Assembly (NCBI RefSeq): GCF_000518725.1 | Contig: NZ_KI912485.1 | Location: forward strand, 127,866-191,865 | Length of the DNA: 64,000 bases | Direction of reading: 5' to 3' | Source: Mesoplasma seiffertii ATCC 49495 | GTDB taxonomy: Bacteria > Bacillota_I > Bacilli_A > Mycoplasmatales > Mycoplasmataceae | In this document: in pieces, positions 22,650-33,425 of the stretch | How the letters are laid out: each line of letters begins with the position of its first letter | Numbering within the stretch: the first letter of the stretch is position 1 | The notes under the pieces: model-generated | The model's database searches: none | Told to the model about the DNA's origin: nothing | The model's input: only the letters and a program-made list of their open reading frames with translations | Made by a program: the position numbers and the translations under genes

Positions 22650-24077
22650 ATGAAATCTAATAAAGTATATGAAAGTATTATTTTCTTATTAAGTAATATT
22701 ATTAAAAATGAAAAGCTACGATACTTTTTAATTAAAAATAGCGAATTTAGAAGTAACTTTTTAAAACAAGTAAATGCGTTATTAACATTGGAAAAAGATT
22801 TTGAACAAGAATATCAAGAAGTTAAATGATCAACTGTTTTTGGAAAAGCAATTGTTAAATTAACTGCTGAAAAAATTCGTTTAGAAAAAATTGAGAATGC
22901 GGATATTGATTTAATTTATGCTCAATATTCTGAATTTATTTCTTATGTTGGAAAAACTTATGAAGTTGAACATAAAGAACTTTTAGATCAAATGGTAGCA
23001 ATTTCTCAAGAAACTGTCCTTGCAAATGCAAAGTTATCCAAAGAAAAACTAGAAAGCTTTGAAGAAGCTGAAAAGACAAAGCAAGCACAAGAACAACCTG
23101 AAGTTGAAAAGGTTAATCCAGAAAATATTGCTTTTGGTGGAGGCATTGGAGCAAATCCAAATCAAGGATTCAATCAAGGTTTTAACCAACAAGGATTTAA
23201 TCAAAATAATTTTGGTGGTCCAGTTGGTGGCTTACCAATTCACCCAATGCAAAATCCTTATTTTTATGCATTTGATCGTAAAAATAAGTATATGCCAATA
23301 ATGAAGATAATTTTGGCGGTTGTTTCATCAATTGCTGCAGTATTATTAATTATTACAATGTCATTAGTAGTTTCATTTAAAGCTGAAATTGGTGATACTG
23401 AGATTAATAATATTTTTAAAAATTTAACTACACCAGGAAAATTATATTACCATTTACCAGGGACATCGACCTATCAACTTGTGGGAATTGGTAACTTGCC
23501 ACTAAGTGTTGCTAATCAACCTGTAAATTGAATTTCGTATTTCTTTTATATTTTGCCACCGCTGTACTTATGACTAGATATTAATAAGAAAATGCGTGTT
23601 AATGGTAAAACAGTACAACCAGCAAAAATTAAATACCGTGTAGGAACATTTACAGTTGTCTTTTTAATAATTGCTTATGGGTTTTCAATTTTTTCAATTT
23701 ACCGTTTTGTATCTGTAGGAAACTTTGAATCATTATGATGAAGCTTCTTTAAAAATATGTATATGAACTATGACAAGGAAACAGAAAAATTATCAAATCC
23801 AGTTACAATTGAAACTTTCAAACTATTTTGAGCAAAACTAGTTGAGTTAAATGGTTCAAAATTCTCAACAGTTAGTGCGATGGCAATTGTGGCACTAGTA
23901 GTGATTGTGATGACAGTTACATTTGGAGTTGCATTATTAATTATCAATCCTAGAGTTGATCGTGAAAAAATTATGCGTGCTAACAACGAATATCAAAAAG
24001 CTGTAATGGCAGCAATGCAAGGTCAAAAATATGAAATGGATCCAACATTGTTTGATAAAGAAGAAGAACAATTTTAA
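22650..24077 (+). CDS. Membrane protein with an Asn/Gln-rich low-complexity segment
   Basis: 475 residues, not recognised. It has a charged helical N-terminal domain (about 1-155), then a Gly/Asn/Gln/Phe-rich segment (about 163-200) with repeated GFNQ units, and then four membrane helices (about 218-242, 295-310, 330-352, 410-432) and a charged tail. The low-complexity segment looks prion-like and is unusual between cytoplasmic and membrane domains. The gene follows holA by 5 bases and is closed by a terminator, so the two are cotranscribed. Several TGA-encoded Trp lie near the helices. Confidence 0.75.
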
Positions 24078-24079
24078 TT

Positions 24080-24104
24080 AACAGTCTTAGGACTGTTTTT
24101 TTTG
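24080..24104 (+). terminator. Terminator after the 22650-24077 gene
   Basis: AACAGTC pairs with GACTGTT around TTAG, followed by a T-rich run. Confidence 0.8.
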
Positions 24105-24164
24105 TTTTCAAAACAAATAAGTTCGTAAAACATTTTTGTAATCTATTTTCAAAAGATTAAAGAG

Positions 24165-24170
24165 TATAAT
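24165..24170 (+). promoter_or_regulatory. Possible -10 box for the glpFOK operon
   Basis: TATAAT preceded by GAG lies about 30 bases before the glpF start and after the upstream terminator. The -35 region is weak. Confidence 0.5.
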
Positions 24171-24200
24171 GAAGGTGTCGAAAGATAGAAGGAGTAAATT

Positions 24201-24992
24201 ATGACACAATGATCTGTTTTATTATTAACCGAATTTTTTGGAACAGCCTTGTTAATCATTTTAGGTAACGGAATTGTTGCCAATGTTGTCTTAAAAGGCA
24301 CAAAAGGCAATAATGCCGGATGATTATCAATTACATTTGGATGAGGGTTTGCAGTAACCGTTGCTGCATTAATTTCATCTGCATTTATTGGCGGTAAGGG
24401 ATGACTAAATCCTGCTGTAATGGTAGGAGCATCAATTGCTGATTGAAAAGGAACTTGAGGAATGGTTGATTCAGCAGGAGCTCAAGTTGGATTATTTATT
24501 GGAGTTTTAATAATTCAACTTATTGGAGCTGCTGTTGGACAAATTATTATTGATTTACTATATTACAAACACATCGAATTGACACTTAAAGGAAAAGAAG
24601 ATTTTACTGTTGCAAAAGGAAACGTTTTAGGAATGCACGCAACTGGAGCAACAACAAAATCTATAGTAGCAAACTTTGCAATGGAGTTTGTGGGAACATT
24701 TATTTTGATATTCGCAATTTTAGCACTTCCAAAATTTAGTGCTTTAAATAAAGATATAATCGGAGGACTTGGACCAGTAATTGTTGGAATTGTCGTAATC
24801 TCTATTGGTTTATCACTTGGAGGAACCACAGGATACGCAATTAACCCAGCACGTGATTTAGGACCAAGAATTGTTCATGCATTAATGCCAATTAAAAATA
24901 AAGGTCAAAGCGACTGAGAATATGCATGAATTCCTGTAGCAGCACCACTTGTAGGAGGCGCAGCAGCTGGATTAATTTGACTAGCAATGTAA
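24201..24992 (+). CDS. glpF: Glycerol uptake facilitator
   Basis: MIP-family channel for glycerol, 263 residues with six membrane helices. Both pore motifs are visible: LNPAV near residue 69 and NPARDLGPR near 215. The Asp after the second NPA-R is typical of glycerol facilitators rather than water-only aquaporins. Trp near the first and last helices is encoded by TGA. A strong AGAAGGAG site precedes the ATG. It is the first gene of glpF-glpO-glpK, the standard Mollicute glycerol route. Confidence 0.95.
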
Positions 24993-25010
24993 AAAAAAGA
25001 AAGAGATTTT

Positions 25011-26162
25011 ATGATAAAAAAAGAAACAATTTATGATATTTGTATTATCGGAGCAGGAATAATGGGGGCATCAATTGCTCGAGAATTAGGGCAATATGAT
25101 ATAAAAGCAGTTGTCTTAGAAAAAAACCCCGTTGTTGCTGACGAAACTACAACAGGTAATTCAGGGTTAATTCATGGGGGCTTTGATGCTAAAACAGGAA
25201 CAATAAATGCGAAATTAAATGTTCTTGGAAAAGTTCGCTATGAAGACTGATTCAAGGAACTAAATTTTCCTTACAAACGAGTTGATTCTTTAGTATTAGC
25301 TTTTAATGAATTTGAAAAAAATGAACTTGATGTTTTATATAAACGAGGTTTAGCAAACGGATTAAAAGCCGAAGAAATGGAAATTTTAAATTTTGAAGAA
25401 ATTTTAAAAAGAGAACCCAATATTAGTCCGAATGTTGTTGGAGCACTTTGCTGTAATTCTTCAGTACTGATAGATCCAGTAATGTTATCTAAAAAATTAC
25501 TTAACAATGCTATTAAAAATGGTGTTGAACTAAAATTAAATTGAAAAGTAGCAAATATTACTTCTCAAACTGATGATGTTATGGAAGTCATTAATGATAA
25601 TGGCGATGTCATTAAAACAAAAATGATTATTAACTGTGCTGGTCATTGAGGAGATGAAATTGCTAAACTTACTGGAACTACAGATTTTACATTAAAACGC
25701 CGTAGAGGAGAATATCGTGTTCTAGAACGTAATACTCAACCACAAATAAATTCAGTTTTATTTATGGTTCCAACTGTTTATGGAAAAGGAGTACTAGTAG
25801 CCCCAATGTTAGACGGGCGTACACTAGTTGGTCCCACTGCCGAAGAAGGAATTTCTCGAGATGAAACAAGATTAATTACAACTAGCAAATATAATGAAAT
25901 TGGAGATATTGGAACTCGTATTGTTCCAGGATTAAAAATGGAATATACTTGTTATCATTTTTCAGGATCAAGAGCTATTTGACAAGAAGGCGATGATTTT
26001 TATATTGATTTTGCTAGTCAAAATGATCACGTTATTAATGTTGCCGGAATTAAAAGTCCGGGAATTTCAGCAGCTCCAGCAATCGCTGATTATGTTATAG
26101 ATATGATTAAAACAAAAATTAAACTAACTAATAAACTAAACTGAGATCGAATTGAAAACTAA
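25011..26162 (+). CDS. glpO: Glycerol-3-phosphate oxidase/dehydrogenase
   Basis: FAD enzyme turning glycerol-3-phosphate into dihydroxyacetone phosphate. The 383-residue product starts with a Rossmann FAD motif ([16 protein letters not shown]) near residue 12, then GNSGLIHGG near 49 and NCAGHWGD near 209, and ends with a [12 protein letters not shown] substrate-domain motif near 348. It is of the short type without the C-terminal extension of respiratory GlpD. In Mollicutes this type uses oxygen and releases hydrogen peroxide (GlpO), known as a virulence trait in Mycoplasma mycoides. That activity is inferred here from family and operon. The start has a short AAAGAGA site. Confidence 0.9.
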
Positions 26163-26179
26163 AATATAAAGGAGATTTT

Positions 26180-27694
26180 ATGGAAAAATATATTTTAACC
26201 CTTGATGAGGGGACAACCAGTGCCAGAAGTTTAATTACAAATAAGCAAGGAGAAATTATTGCTGTTGAGCAAAGTGAATTTACTCAATACTTCCCAAAAG
26301 AAGGGTGAGTAGAACATGATGCTGTTGAAATTTGAAATACTCAACGTAGTACACTAGTATCTGTTTTAAACAAGTCAAAAATTAAAGGAACTCAAATTGA
26401 AGCAATTGGAATTACCAATCAGCGTGAAACTGTAGTTTTATGAAACAGTGAAACAGGATTACCAATTTATAATGCAATTGTATGACAAGATCAACGAACA
26501 GCTGATCTTTGTGCCAACATGACTCAAGAACAAGTTGATATGGTGCGTAATAAAACAGGATTAATTATTAATCCGTATTTTTCTGCAACTAAAGTTCAGT
26601 GAATTCTAGATAATGTTCAAGGAGCAAGAGAATTAGCAGCAGAAGGTAAACTATGTTTTGGAACAATTAATACATGATTAATTTACCGTTTAACTGGGGG
26701 AGAAAAATTTGTCACTGATCATACTAATGCTCAACGTACGTTGTTATATAACATTCACACAAATAATTGAGATGATGAATTATTGGGGCTATTCAATATT
26801 CCAAGAAGTATTCTTCCTGAAATTAAATCATGTAGTGAAGTTTATGGAGAAACATTTGCTGGACTAATATCAAAAGCAGATAACACACGCATTAAAATTG
26901 CTTCTTCAATTGGAGATCAACAATCAGCTTTATTTGGACAATTATGTACAACTCAAGGAGAAGCTAAAATTACTTATGGAACTGGTGCATTTATTTTAAT
27001 GAACACAGGAACAAGTAAGATCTTTTCAGAACATGGGTTGTTAACAACAATTGCGGCTGCTTATAATGGAGAAATAACTTATGCCTTAGAAGGTTCTGTA
27101 ATGATCGCAGGGGCTGCAATTCAATGATTAAGAGATAATCTTCGTTTAGTGTATAATGCTACTGAAACTGAGTGATACGCTGGTCAAGTTTCTGATGACC
27201 GTCGTGTTTATGTAGTTCCATCATTCACTGGATTAGGATCACCATATTGAGATTCATACTCACGTGGAGCAATCTTTGGTTTAGATCGTGGAACTAAACG
27301 TGAACATATTGTCCGTGCAACTTTAGAAGCAATTGCTTATCAAGCAAATGATGTAATTAACGCCATGGCAAAAGATATCAAACAACCATTCTTGCATATA
27401 AAAGTTGATGGAGGAGCTTGTCGAAATAAATTCTTAATGCAGTTCCAAGCAAATATTTCACAAGGTGAAGTAATTAAACCAACTAATATCGAAACTACTG
27501 CTATGGGAGCAGCTTATATGGCTGGATTAGCTGTTAAGTATTGAAAAGATGTTGAAGAAATCAAACAAAATTATGCTGTAGATATGAGTTGAAAACCTCA
27601 AATTGAAAAAGAAGAGGCTAAACACTTAATTCAAGGTTGAACAGCTGCTGTTACAAGAACTTTTGGATGAGTTAAAGAATTAGAAACAAAATAA
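26180..27694 (+). CDS. glpK: Glycerol kinase
   Basis: Phosphorylates glycerol to glycerol-3-phosphate with ATP. The 504-residue product shows the FGGY-kinase pattern: a phosphate-binding loop [12 protein letters not shown] near residue 8, [12 protein letters not shown] near 77, and the C-terminal [14 protein letters not shown] near 412. The loop reads DEGTTSA where many enzymes have DQGTTSS. Many TGA-encoded Trp are present. The ATG follows AAAGGAG by 6 bases and lies 17 bases after glpO. Glycerol entering through GlpF is trapped here and then oxidised by GlpO. Confidence 0.96.
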
Positions 27695-27752
27695 AAAACC
27701 ATAGGAACAAAATTTCAAAAAATTTCTAATACTTTTTGAAAGGAGAATTTTT

Positions 27753-28355
27753 ATGGAAAATTCTAATTATGCGCAAGCTATTGAATATTATTGTCACAAA
27801 GGTTTAACCAAGTTATCGGAGAAAGAAAAACTTGAGCTTTTTAACATTTTGCAAAAACCAATAACCTACGCAATTGATAAAGCCTTTAAAAAGTTTAGTT
27901 GTTTACCAATTGAAAAAGAAGATTTGCAAAGCACAGCTTGGGAAGTCTTTGAATTATCAATTAGAGATTTTAAATTAAAAAGTAAACGGAAGAAGTTTAT
28001 ATCATACATTATTGATGCTGTATATTGGAAGACGATGGATGTTTGCATTAAGTATTCTAATAATAAATTTAGGGTTATTAATCAAGCATATTCCATTCAT
28101 GAACAAACTGATGAGGATCATCAAAGTTTTTATCAAAATGATTGATCTGTTGATTTAGGATATCAAGATATACTAGATAGATATTTTACAAAATATCCTA
28201 ACAAACTGTATCGCAAAATCTTTAATGATTATGTCAATGGAATGACCAAGAAAGACATATGTCAAAAGTATGAGATTTCCCGAAATAAGCTGCAAACAAT
28301 ATTAAGTAAGATTGTTATTGAACTTAAAGAAATTTTTAGTAAGTCGTTAGTTTAA
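27753..28355 (+). CDS. Putative sigma-factor-like transcription regulator
   Basis: 200 residues. The N-terminal half carries a helical segment PIEKEDLQSTAWEVFELSI near residues 51-69, which resembles the core-binding helix of sigma region 2. The end, MTKKDICQKYEISRNKLQTI (about 164-183), looks like the helix-turn-helix of region 4. The layout is that of a small sigma-70-family protein of the kind reported as an alternative sigma factor in Mycoplasma. This is by pattern only, and it could be a phage-like or orphan HTH protein. There is one TGA-encoded Trp. An AAAGGAG site precedes the ATG; the gene starts 58 bases after glpK. Confidence 0.5.
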
Positions 28356-28407
28356 GTCATTTGTATAATATAATTATCATATATACAAATGATGAAGGGT
28401 GTTAAAA

Positions 28408-28689
28408 ATGAGCTTTTATTACAAACATAATTATGTTTTTTCTGATCATGGATTACAAAGATGTCGTGAACGATTAAATCTTAAATCGGCACCAGATTAT
28501 GAAGTTAAAGAAGCTGTTATTAAACATATTCAAAATTCAACAAGAAGCTTTGAAGCCGGTAATGAAATTTATATATCGGCTTCTAATACCCAAATTTATT
28601 TTATTATTGATCGTCGAAGTAATTTAATCATTACTGCAACAAAAATTTCAGCTGAAAAGCAGTTAAGTATAATGAGTAGGGGAATTTAA
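28408..28689 (+). CDS. Small conserved-looking protein, 93 residues
   Basis: A short protein with a VFSDHGLQRCRERLNL segment near the N-terminus and a likely five-stranded end (YISASNTQIYFIIDRRS). The H-x(3)-R-x(3)-R pattern and fold order resemble DUF4258-like or RelE-type small proteins; I infer only the likeness. The start at 28408 is chosen because a GAAGGGTG site lies 8 bases upstream. coaE starts 1 base after its stop, so they are cotranscribed. No antitoxin-like partner is seen. Confidence 0.6.
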   Translation: MSFYYKHNYVFSDHGLQRCRERLNLKSAPDYEVKEAVIKHIQNSTRSFEAGNEIYISASNTQIYFIIDRRSNLIITATKISAEKQLSIMSRGI

Positions 28690-28690
28690 A

Positions 28691-29257
28691 ATGATTATAG
28701 GAATATACGGAAAAATCGGATCAGGTAAAACTACTATTGCAAAGTATATTCGTAATAAGTACGATTTTGATCTTATTGAAGCTGATGCGTTGGCTAAAGA
28801 AATAGTAGAAGAAGAGAACATCAAACAAAGGTTACAAGAAGTCTTTCCACAATGTTTTGATAATAACGTTTTAAATCGAGCTAAACTTAGACAGGAATTA
28901 GCACGATCAGCAAGTAATGCTAAATTAATTAATGAAATTATTTGACCACGATTACGCGAAGTTATTATTGAAAAAGTTGCGTCATATGATAATAACAATA
29001 TTATCATTGATGGAGCAATTCTACCGTTGTTAAATATTTCGGAAATTGATGTATATATTAAAATCACTGTGGGGAATCCACTAATTAATTGTTTAAGGGT
29101 TTACTCAAGAGACAAAAAAGGTTGATTCCAGACAGTTAAAATATTAAAGCAACAAAAAATTAAAAACTTTGCGTATAATTTTAAAATCAAAAATCGTAAA
29201 TCACGAGAAACATTTCAAAAGATTGATCAAATAATAGAAAAAATAGTTCACCAATAA
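28691..29257 (+). CDS. coaE: Dephospho-CoA kinase
   Basis: Last step of coenzyme A synthesis: phosphorylates the 3'-hydroxyl of dephospho-CoA. The 188-residue product has the P-loop GKIGSGKTT at about residues 7-15, the EADALAKEI segment near 35 that binds the substrate, and the family's overall length. Two TGA codons are Trp. The stop lies inside the loop of a terminator shared with the converging dinB gene. Confidence 0.9.
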
Positions 29258-29273
29258 GTGAACTATTTTTTTG
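29240..29273. terminator. Bidirectional terminator between coaE and dinB
   Basis: AAAATAGTTCAC and GTGAACTATTTT form a perfect 12-bp stem around CAATAA, which holds the coaE stop, with T and A tracts outside. Confidence 0.9.
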
Positions 29274-29274
29274 T

Positions 29275-30591
29275 CTATTTGCCTTTTTTGATTTTTCTTA
29301 AGTCACTATTAAGAATATGAGAATCATAATTTTTTAAAAACTTTCCATTGTCAATTTGAGATTGATTTGTCTTTTCAAATTCTTTTCCCGAACTTAAATA
29401 GTTGGCTCCCATTTTTTCATTAATTTGATTAACTAACTCCGACAAATTTTGTGATGATTTTGCTTCATTAGCTTGACTTCAAAGATTCAATTGCTGAGGA
29501 ATTGTATTTTCCAAAACTAGATTACTAATTCCAACTCCAATTAAAGAAATTCGCTTTGTCGAATCATACATTTCATTAAATAAAAATTTTGCTGTGGAAT
29601 AAATTATTTCAAGATCATTACTATACTCAGGAATTGATTCCTGACGACGTTTTGTTTTGATATGCTCAAGTTTATCAAATGTTTGGCCTTTACGATTTTC
29701 TTCGTAGCGAATGATAATTGAAACTGTTCTTGCTTTCATTCGACGTTTAATAGCTCGAGATGAAACGTTAGCTGCAATATGAAAAATTTTGTCTTCTAGT
29801 TCATTAATATCATTTGTAAAAATATCCAAAGTGATTTCATTTGAAATTGATTTTAAAACATTATTATCAACTTTAACTAAATCACTTCCTTTTCCTAAGG
29901 CATTTAGTTTTAATTTAAGAGCGTAATCTCCAAAATTTTCAATTAAAAATGTATCAGAAGCTTTTGCTAAATCATGAATTAGTAAAATTCCATTAGCAGT
30001 CATTAAATCAGCTGTTCGCTTTCCGACTCCATACATTTGAGCAATTGGCAATCGTCATACCTTTTGATTGAAAAGTTGAGGACTTAAAATTGTGATACCG
30101 TTAGGCTTATTCATATCAGACCCCATTTTAGCCAAAAACTTTGTAAAACTAATTCCAATCGAACAAGTAAGTCGAAGTTCTTTATAAATGACTTCTTGAA
30201 TTTTTTCCGCCATTTTTTTAGGTGAACCAAATTTTTGTCAACTCTCAGTGACATCAATGTAACATTCATCAATTGAAGCAATTTCCAATTTTGAAGTAAA
30301 ATGTTTATCAATTAGCTCTCATATTTTTCGAGAAATTTCTGAGAATAAAGCATAGTCAGGCTCCATAATTATTAAATTAGAACAAAGTTTTTTAGCTTCA
30401 AAAATTGGCATAGCACTTTTAACACCATATTTACGTGCTTCATAAGAAGCGGCTGTAATAATACTTCGACGATCATCACGAGAAATCACAACAGGTTTCC
30501 CATTTAATTCAGGATAGCGAGATTGCATACAATTAGCAAAAAAAGCATCCATATCAAGATGAAAAATAACTTTATGATTATTGATGCTCAT
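29275..30591 (-). CDS. dinB: DNA polymerase IV (Y family)
   Basis: Error-prone translesion polymerase, 438 residues. Catalytic motif HLDMDAFFA lies at residues 10-18 (metal-binding Asp), the Y-family SIDECYID motif near 105-112, and an HhH segment near 185 (YGVGKRTADLM); a little-finger domain and a long charged tail follow. Several TGA-encoded Trp are spread through it. The start at 30591 is fixed by a perfect TAAGGAGG site 9 bases upstream, which overlaps the tlyA stop codon. The gene is the last of the nusB-tlyA-dinB block. Confidence 0.94.
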
Positions 30592-30605
30592 AATTGAGTT
30601 CCTCC

Positions 30606-31412
30606 TTAAAATAGGGCCTTTCAAGCGCAATTAACGATAGTTTCAATTTGATTGTTTGTCCATTTTGTTTTAGGACTAGTAGTTTTAGTTAAAAAAGCTA
30701 AATACTCAATATTCTGCTTCTTATTTCCAGTTATTGGTGAGTAATCTAAAGCAGTTATATCAAACCCACAACTATTGGCATAATTAATCACTTTTGTAAT
30801 GGCCTTTAGATGCACTACTTTAGAATTTACTTTACCATTTTTAACTTCAAAAAGTTCTGATTCAAATTGTGGTTTAATAAGAATTACTCCTTGAGCGTTG
30901 TCTTCAACAATAAGTGTTAAAGGTGCTAAGATTTTAGCAACAGAAATAAAGCTTACATCGCAACAAAAGAAATCAATTGCCTCGTTAAAGTCGGCTTTTT
31001 GAGCATTTCTAAAGTTATACTTCTCAATGTTCACAACACGTGAGTTGGCTTTTAAACTTCAATGTAGTTGATCTGTTCCGACATCAACTGCAAAAACTTT
31101 CTGAGCGTGATTTTCTAAACAGCATTGGGTAAAGCCACCAGTCGAAGCTCCAATATCCAAACAAACTTTATTATTCAAATCTATGGTTCATTCCTTTATT
31201 GCTTTATGAAGTTTTAAACCTGCACGTGAGACAAACTCTTTTTCAACGTCAGTAACTTTAACAATGTCACTTTCTGAAACAGAAAAACCGGCCTTATTGA
31301 TAAGTTTATTATTAACATAAACTTGTTTTTGTCCGGAAATATATAATTTAGCCTTGCTGCGATTTTCAGCTAAACCATTGTCAACTAAATATTGGTCTAA
31401 TCTGACTTTCAT
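30606..31412 (-). CDS. tlyA: TlyA-family rRNA methyltransferase (hemolysin-like)
   Basis: 268 residues. An S4 RNA-binding domain comes first ([21 protein letters not shown]), then an FtsJ-like Rossmann methyltransferase with the SAM motif [13 protein letters not shown] near residue 83, and a catalytic-type [10 protein letters not shown] near 150. TlyA proteins methylate 2'-O of cytidines in 16S and 23S rRNA; the hemolysin name is historical. Several TGA-encoded Trp occur. It sits 3 bases after nusB and 14 bases before dinB, giving a tight operon. Confidence 0.9.
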
Positions 31413-31415
31413 AAG

Positions 31416-31820
31416 CTAGATTTTTCTAATTTTATCTAAGACAGCATTTACAAATTTATAATCAAAATCTGGTTCTAATTCTTTTGTAAATTTAACCATT
31501 TCATTGATTGTCACTGGTTTTGGAGTATCAGTATATTTAATTTCATAAGTTCCAACAACAAAAATTGCTCCAATTAAAGCGGGCAGTCTTTCTCATTTTC
31601 AGTCATTTGATAAATGTTCTTCAACATTTGTAATTAACTCTTCTAGTTTTTCATTAATATCATTGGCAATTGTTGCAGTTGCTTCATCTAGTTGTGCTTG
31701 AGTTTCGTCTAAAATATCTTGTTTAATATATTCTAAAGAAGAACTTGCTAGTAAATAACGATAGTACATTTGAACTAAAAGTTTTCTTCTAGCAGTTACA
31801 CTAATTTTTAAATCTTCCAT
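31416..31820 (-). CDS. nusB: Transcription antitermination factor NusB
   Basis: Small all-helical RNA-binding protein acting with NusE in rRNA antitermination. The 134-residue product shows ARRKLLVQMYYRYLL near residue 10 and the C-terminal PVTINEMVKFTKEL and KFVNAVLDKI segments at about 100-133. The length is typical. An AAGGAGAG site lies just before the ATG on the reverse strand. It opens the block nusB-tlyA-dinB and marks the end of core genome before the accessory island. Confidence 0.9.
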
Positions 31821-32050
31821 TTTAAACTCTCCTTTTCAACTAATTTATTATCTCATTTCTAAGTTATAATAGCAATCAATATTTTAAACGGGGTGAATAA
31901 CAGGAATGTAGGTAAAGCAAAAGCTTTATTGTTCTTTATATTTTAATACTTATTGAGTTTTTATCAATATAAAATAGCAAAATTTATTAAAAGCGCAAAA
32001 AAAATTCACTCCTAATAAAAAGTGATTAATAATATTTTATTAAATTGGAC
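31821..32050. other. Junction of core genome and accessory island, with a possible gene relic
   Basis: No intact gene. A forward frame opens with GTG at 31893 behind a GGGG site, reads into a basic, then hydrophobic start (GKAKALLFFIF), hits TAA, and stays open in the same frame to about 32029. This looks like a short broken membrane-protein remnant, with low confidence. The nusB promoter must also lie here; TATTAT-type boxes are present but not distinctive. Confidence 0.3.
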
Positions 32051-32952
32051 TTAAAATGTCCCAAAGTTATTAATTTTGTAACTTCTATACCAGAGCATAT
32101 TTAGAAATGTTTTAATACTATAAGTTCTAGAACCATATCCAAGTAAAGATTTTACTAGTCGTGAAACGTCTGAACCTGCAGATACTCCAATATTTCATTT
32201 CTCACCTAAGTTTGATACTCCTTCTTTATTATTTTTAAAGTATGTAAATTGATCATGATCTGCATTATCTCTAATTATTGCCATTAAGTTTTTATATCTT
32301 CCTTCACAGAAAAATTTATAAGCATAGCTGTACAAATTATAATTTCTAATATTTTTTTAGGATTTCTTTTATTAATATTAAATATACCCAGCAAGTATTT
32401 TTGAGCATAAAAATTATCTAATACATATTTAGCACCAATTCATGATGCAACATTTTTATTTAAGCAGCTCCATCTCCACCAACCACTAAATTTGCATCAT
32501 TAAAGTTTTCATAGAATAAGTTACCTCATTTATTAATTTCATTACCAATTAATTCTGAGTTATTTAAATCTTTTTCATGAACAAAGAATATTCTTTTAGC
32601 AATTAAACTTCTCTTTTTTAAGTTATTATTCTTTAACCCTAAATTAAAACTTACAACTCTTATTTTTTGATCTCTAAAAGTTTTAGAAACCGGATCAAAT
32701 ATTTTTGGAAAAGTATCATCAGTATTGATATAAACTATTTAGTTCTTTTTAATATTTACTTTCAAATTAATTTCTTCAGACTTTACTTTCATATTAGCTG
32801 AAGAATAAATTCTAGATATACTCATTTTAGTCAAATTTGCACGAGTGAACATATCAGCGATATCTAGATATCTTTTACCAGATCCTAATTCCTGAATTTA
32901 AATAAGGATGGATTCTTTTACGACTTCACAAACTCAAATTTGGTGCTTTCAT
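32051..32952 (-). pseudogene. Degenerate ISLre2 / UPF0236 (Mbov_0401-type) transposase
   Basis: Segments of one protein can be read on the reverse strand in different frames. The first is an N-terminal part (MKAPNLSLWSRKRIHPYLNS). Next comes a segment with RYLDIADMFTRANLTKMSIS, then VYINTDDTFPKIFDPVSKTF and a GDGAA-type end, and a C-terminal stretch with EGRYKNLMAIIRDNADHDQF. The order and the TDDTF and VVGGDGA motifs match the UPF0236/ISLre2 transposase family, annotated in Mollicutes with ICE elements (Mbov_0401). At least three frameshifts or stops break it: near 32885, 32740 and 32475. It begins 22 bases after the membrane-effector gene ends. I cannot define the terminal repeats. Confidence 0.75.
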
Positions 32953-32973
32953 TTTATATTCTGCCTTTAAATT

Positions 32974-33423
32974 TTAAAATGCAAAAAGAAATAATAGCAT
33001 TAATATTACACCAATGAATTCTATAATAATTGTGGATCATATTCAAAAGTTTTTTCTTTTGATAATTTTTAAAGTTATTTTTTTCTGATAATTTAATTGT
33101 TCTACTAAATTATCTTCATCTCAATCTATTCTTTCTTTTGAAAAAATATTACATTTATTTTCTTCTCCATTTTTAAATTTTTTTAGTGGGAAAGTATTTC
33201 AAGGAAAGATTCCTAATAAAAAACAACCTATAGGAAATAATAATGTTAAGATCACTCCAATATAAATTCCATTGTGCACATTTAGAAAACTACTAATTCC
33301 GATAAAGACTAAAGAATTTGTAGCAGCAATTACTGTACCTAAAATATTTAATTTATTTTCCATATATCTTTGCTCTTCTTTTAAGAATTTTAATTCTTTT
33401 TCAATTATTTCAATATTCTTCAT
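32974..33423 (-). CDS. Small three-helix membrane protein, candidate Pycsar-type effector
   Basis: 149 residues. A charged helical start (MKNIEIIEKELKFLKEEQRY) is followed by two adjacent membrane helices at about 27-48 and 52-74, a hydrophilic linker of about 50 residues containing DWDEDNLVEQL, and a third helix at the very C-terminus (about 127-149). Two TGA codons near the helices are Trp. The ATG is 2 bases after the cyclase stop and its ribosome site (AGAGGAA) lies inside the cyclase gene, so the two proteins are made together. In Pycsar systems a small membrane protein beside the cyclase is the effector that damages the membrane after phage infection. The role here is inferred from that gene order; I see no known effector motif. 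A SLATT-like domain is an alternative. Confidence 0.6.
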
Positions 33424-33425
33424 TT

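Noticed and set aside
30111-30311. An open frame on the reverse strand inside dinB with a basic start
   Set aside because: It is a different frame of dinB, which is continuous through it when TGA is read as Trp and shows Y-family motifs on both sides.
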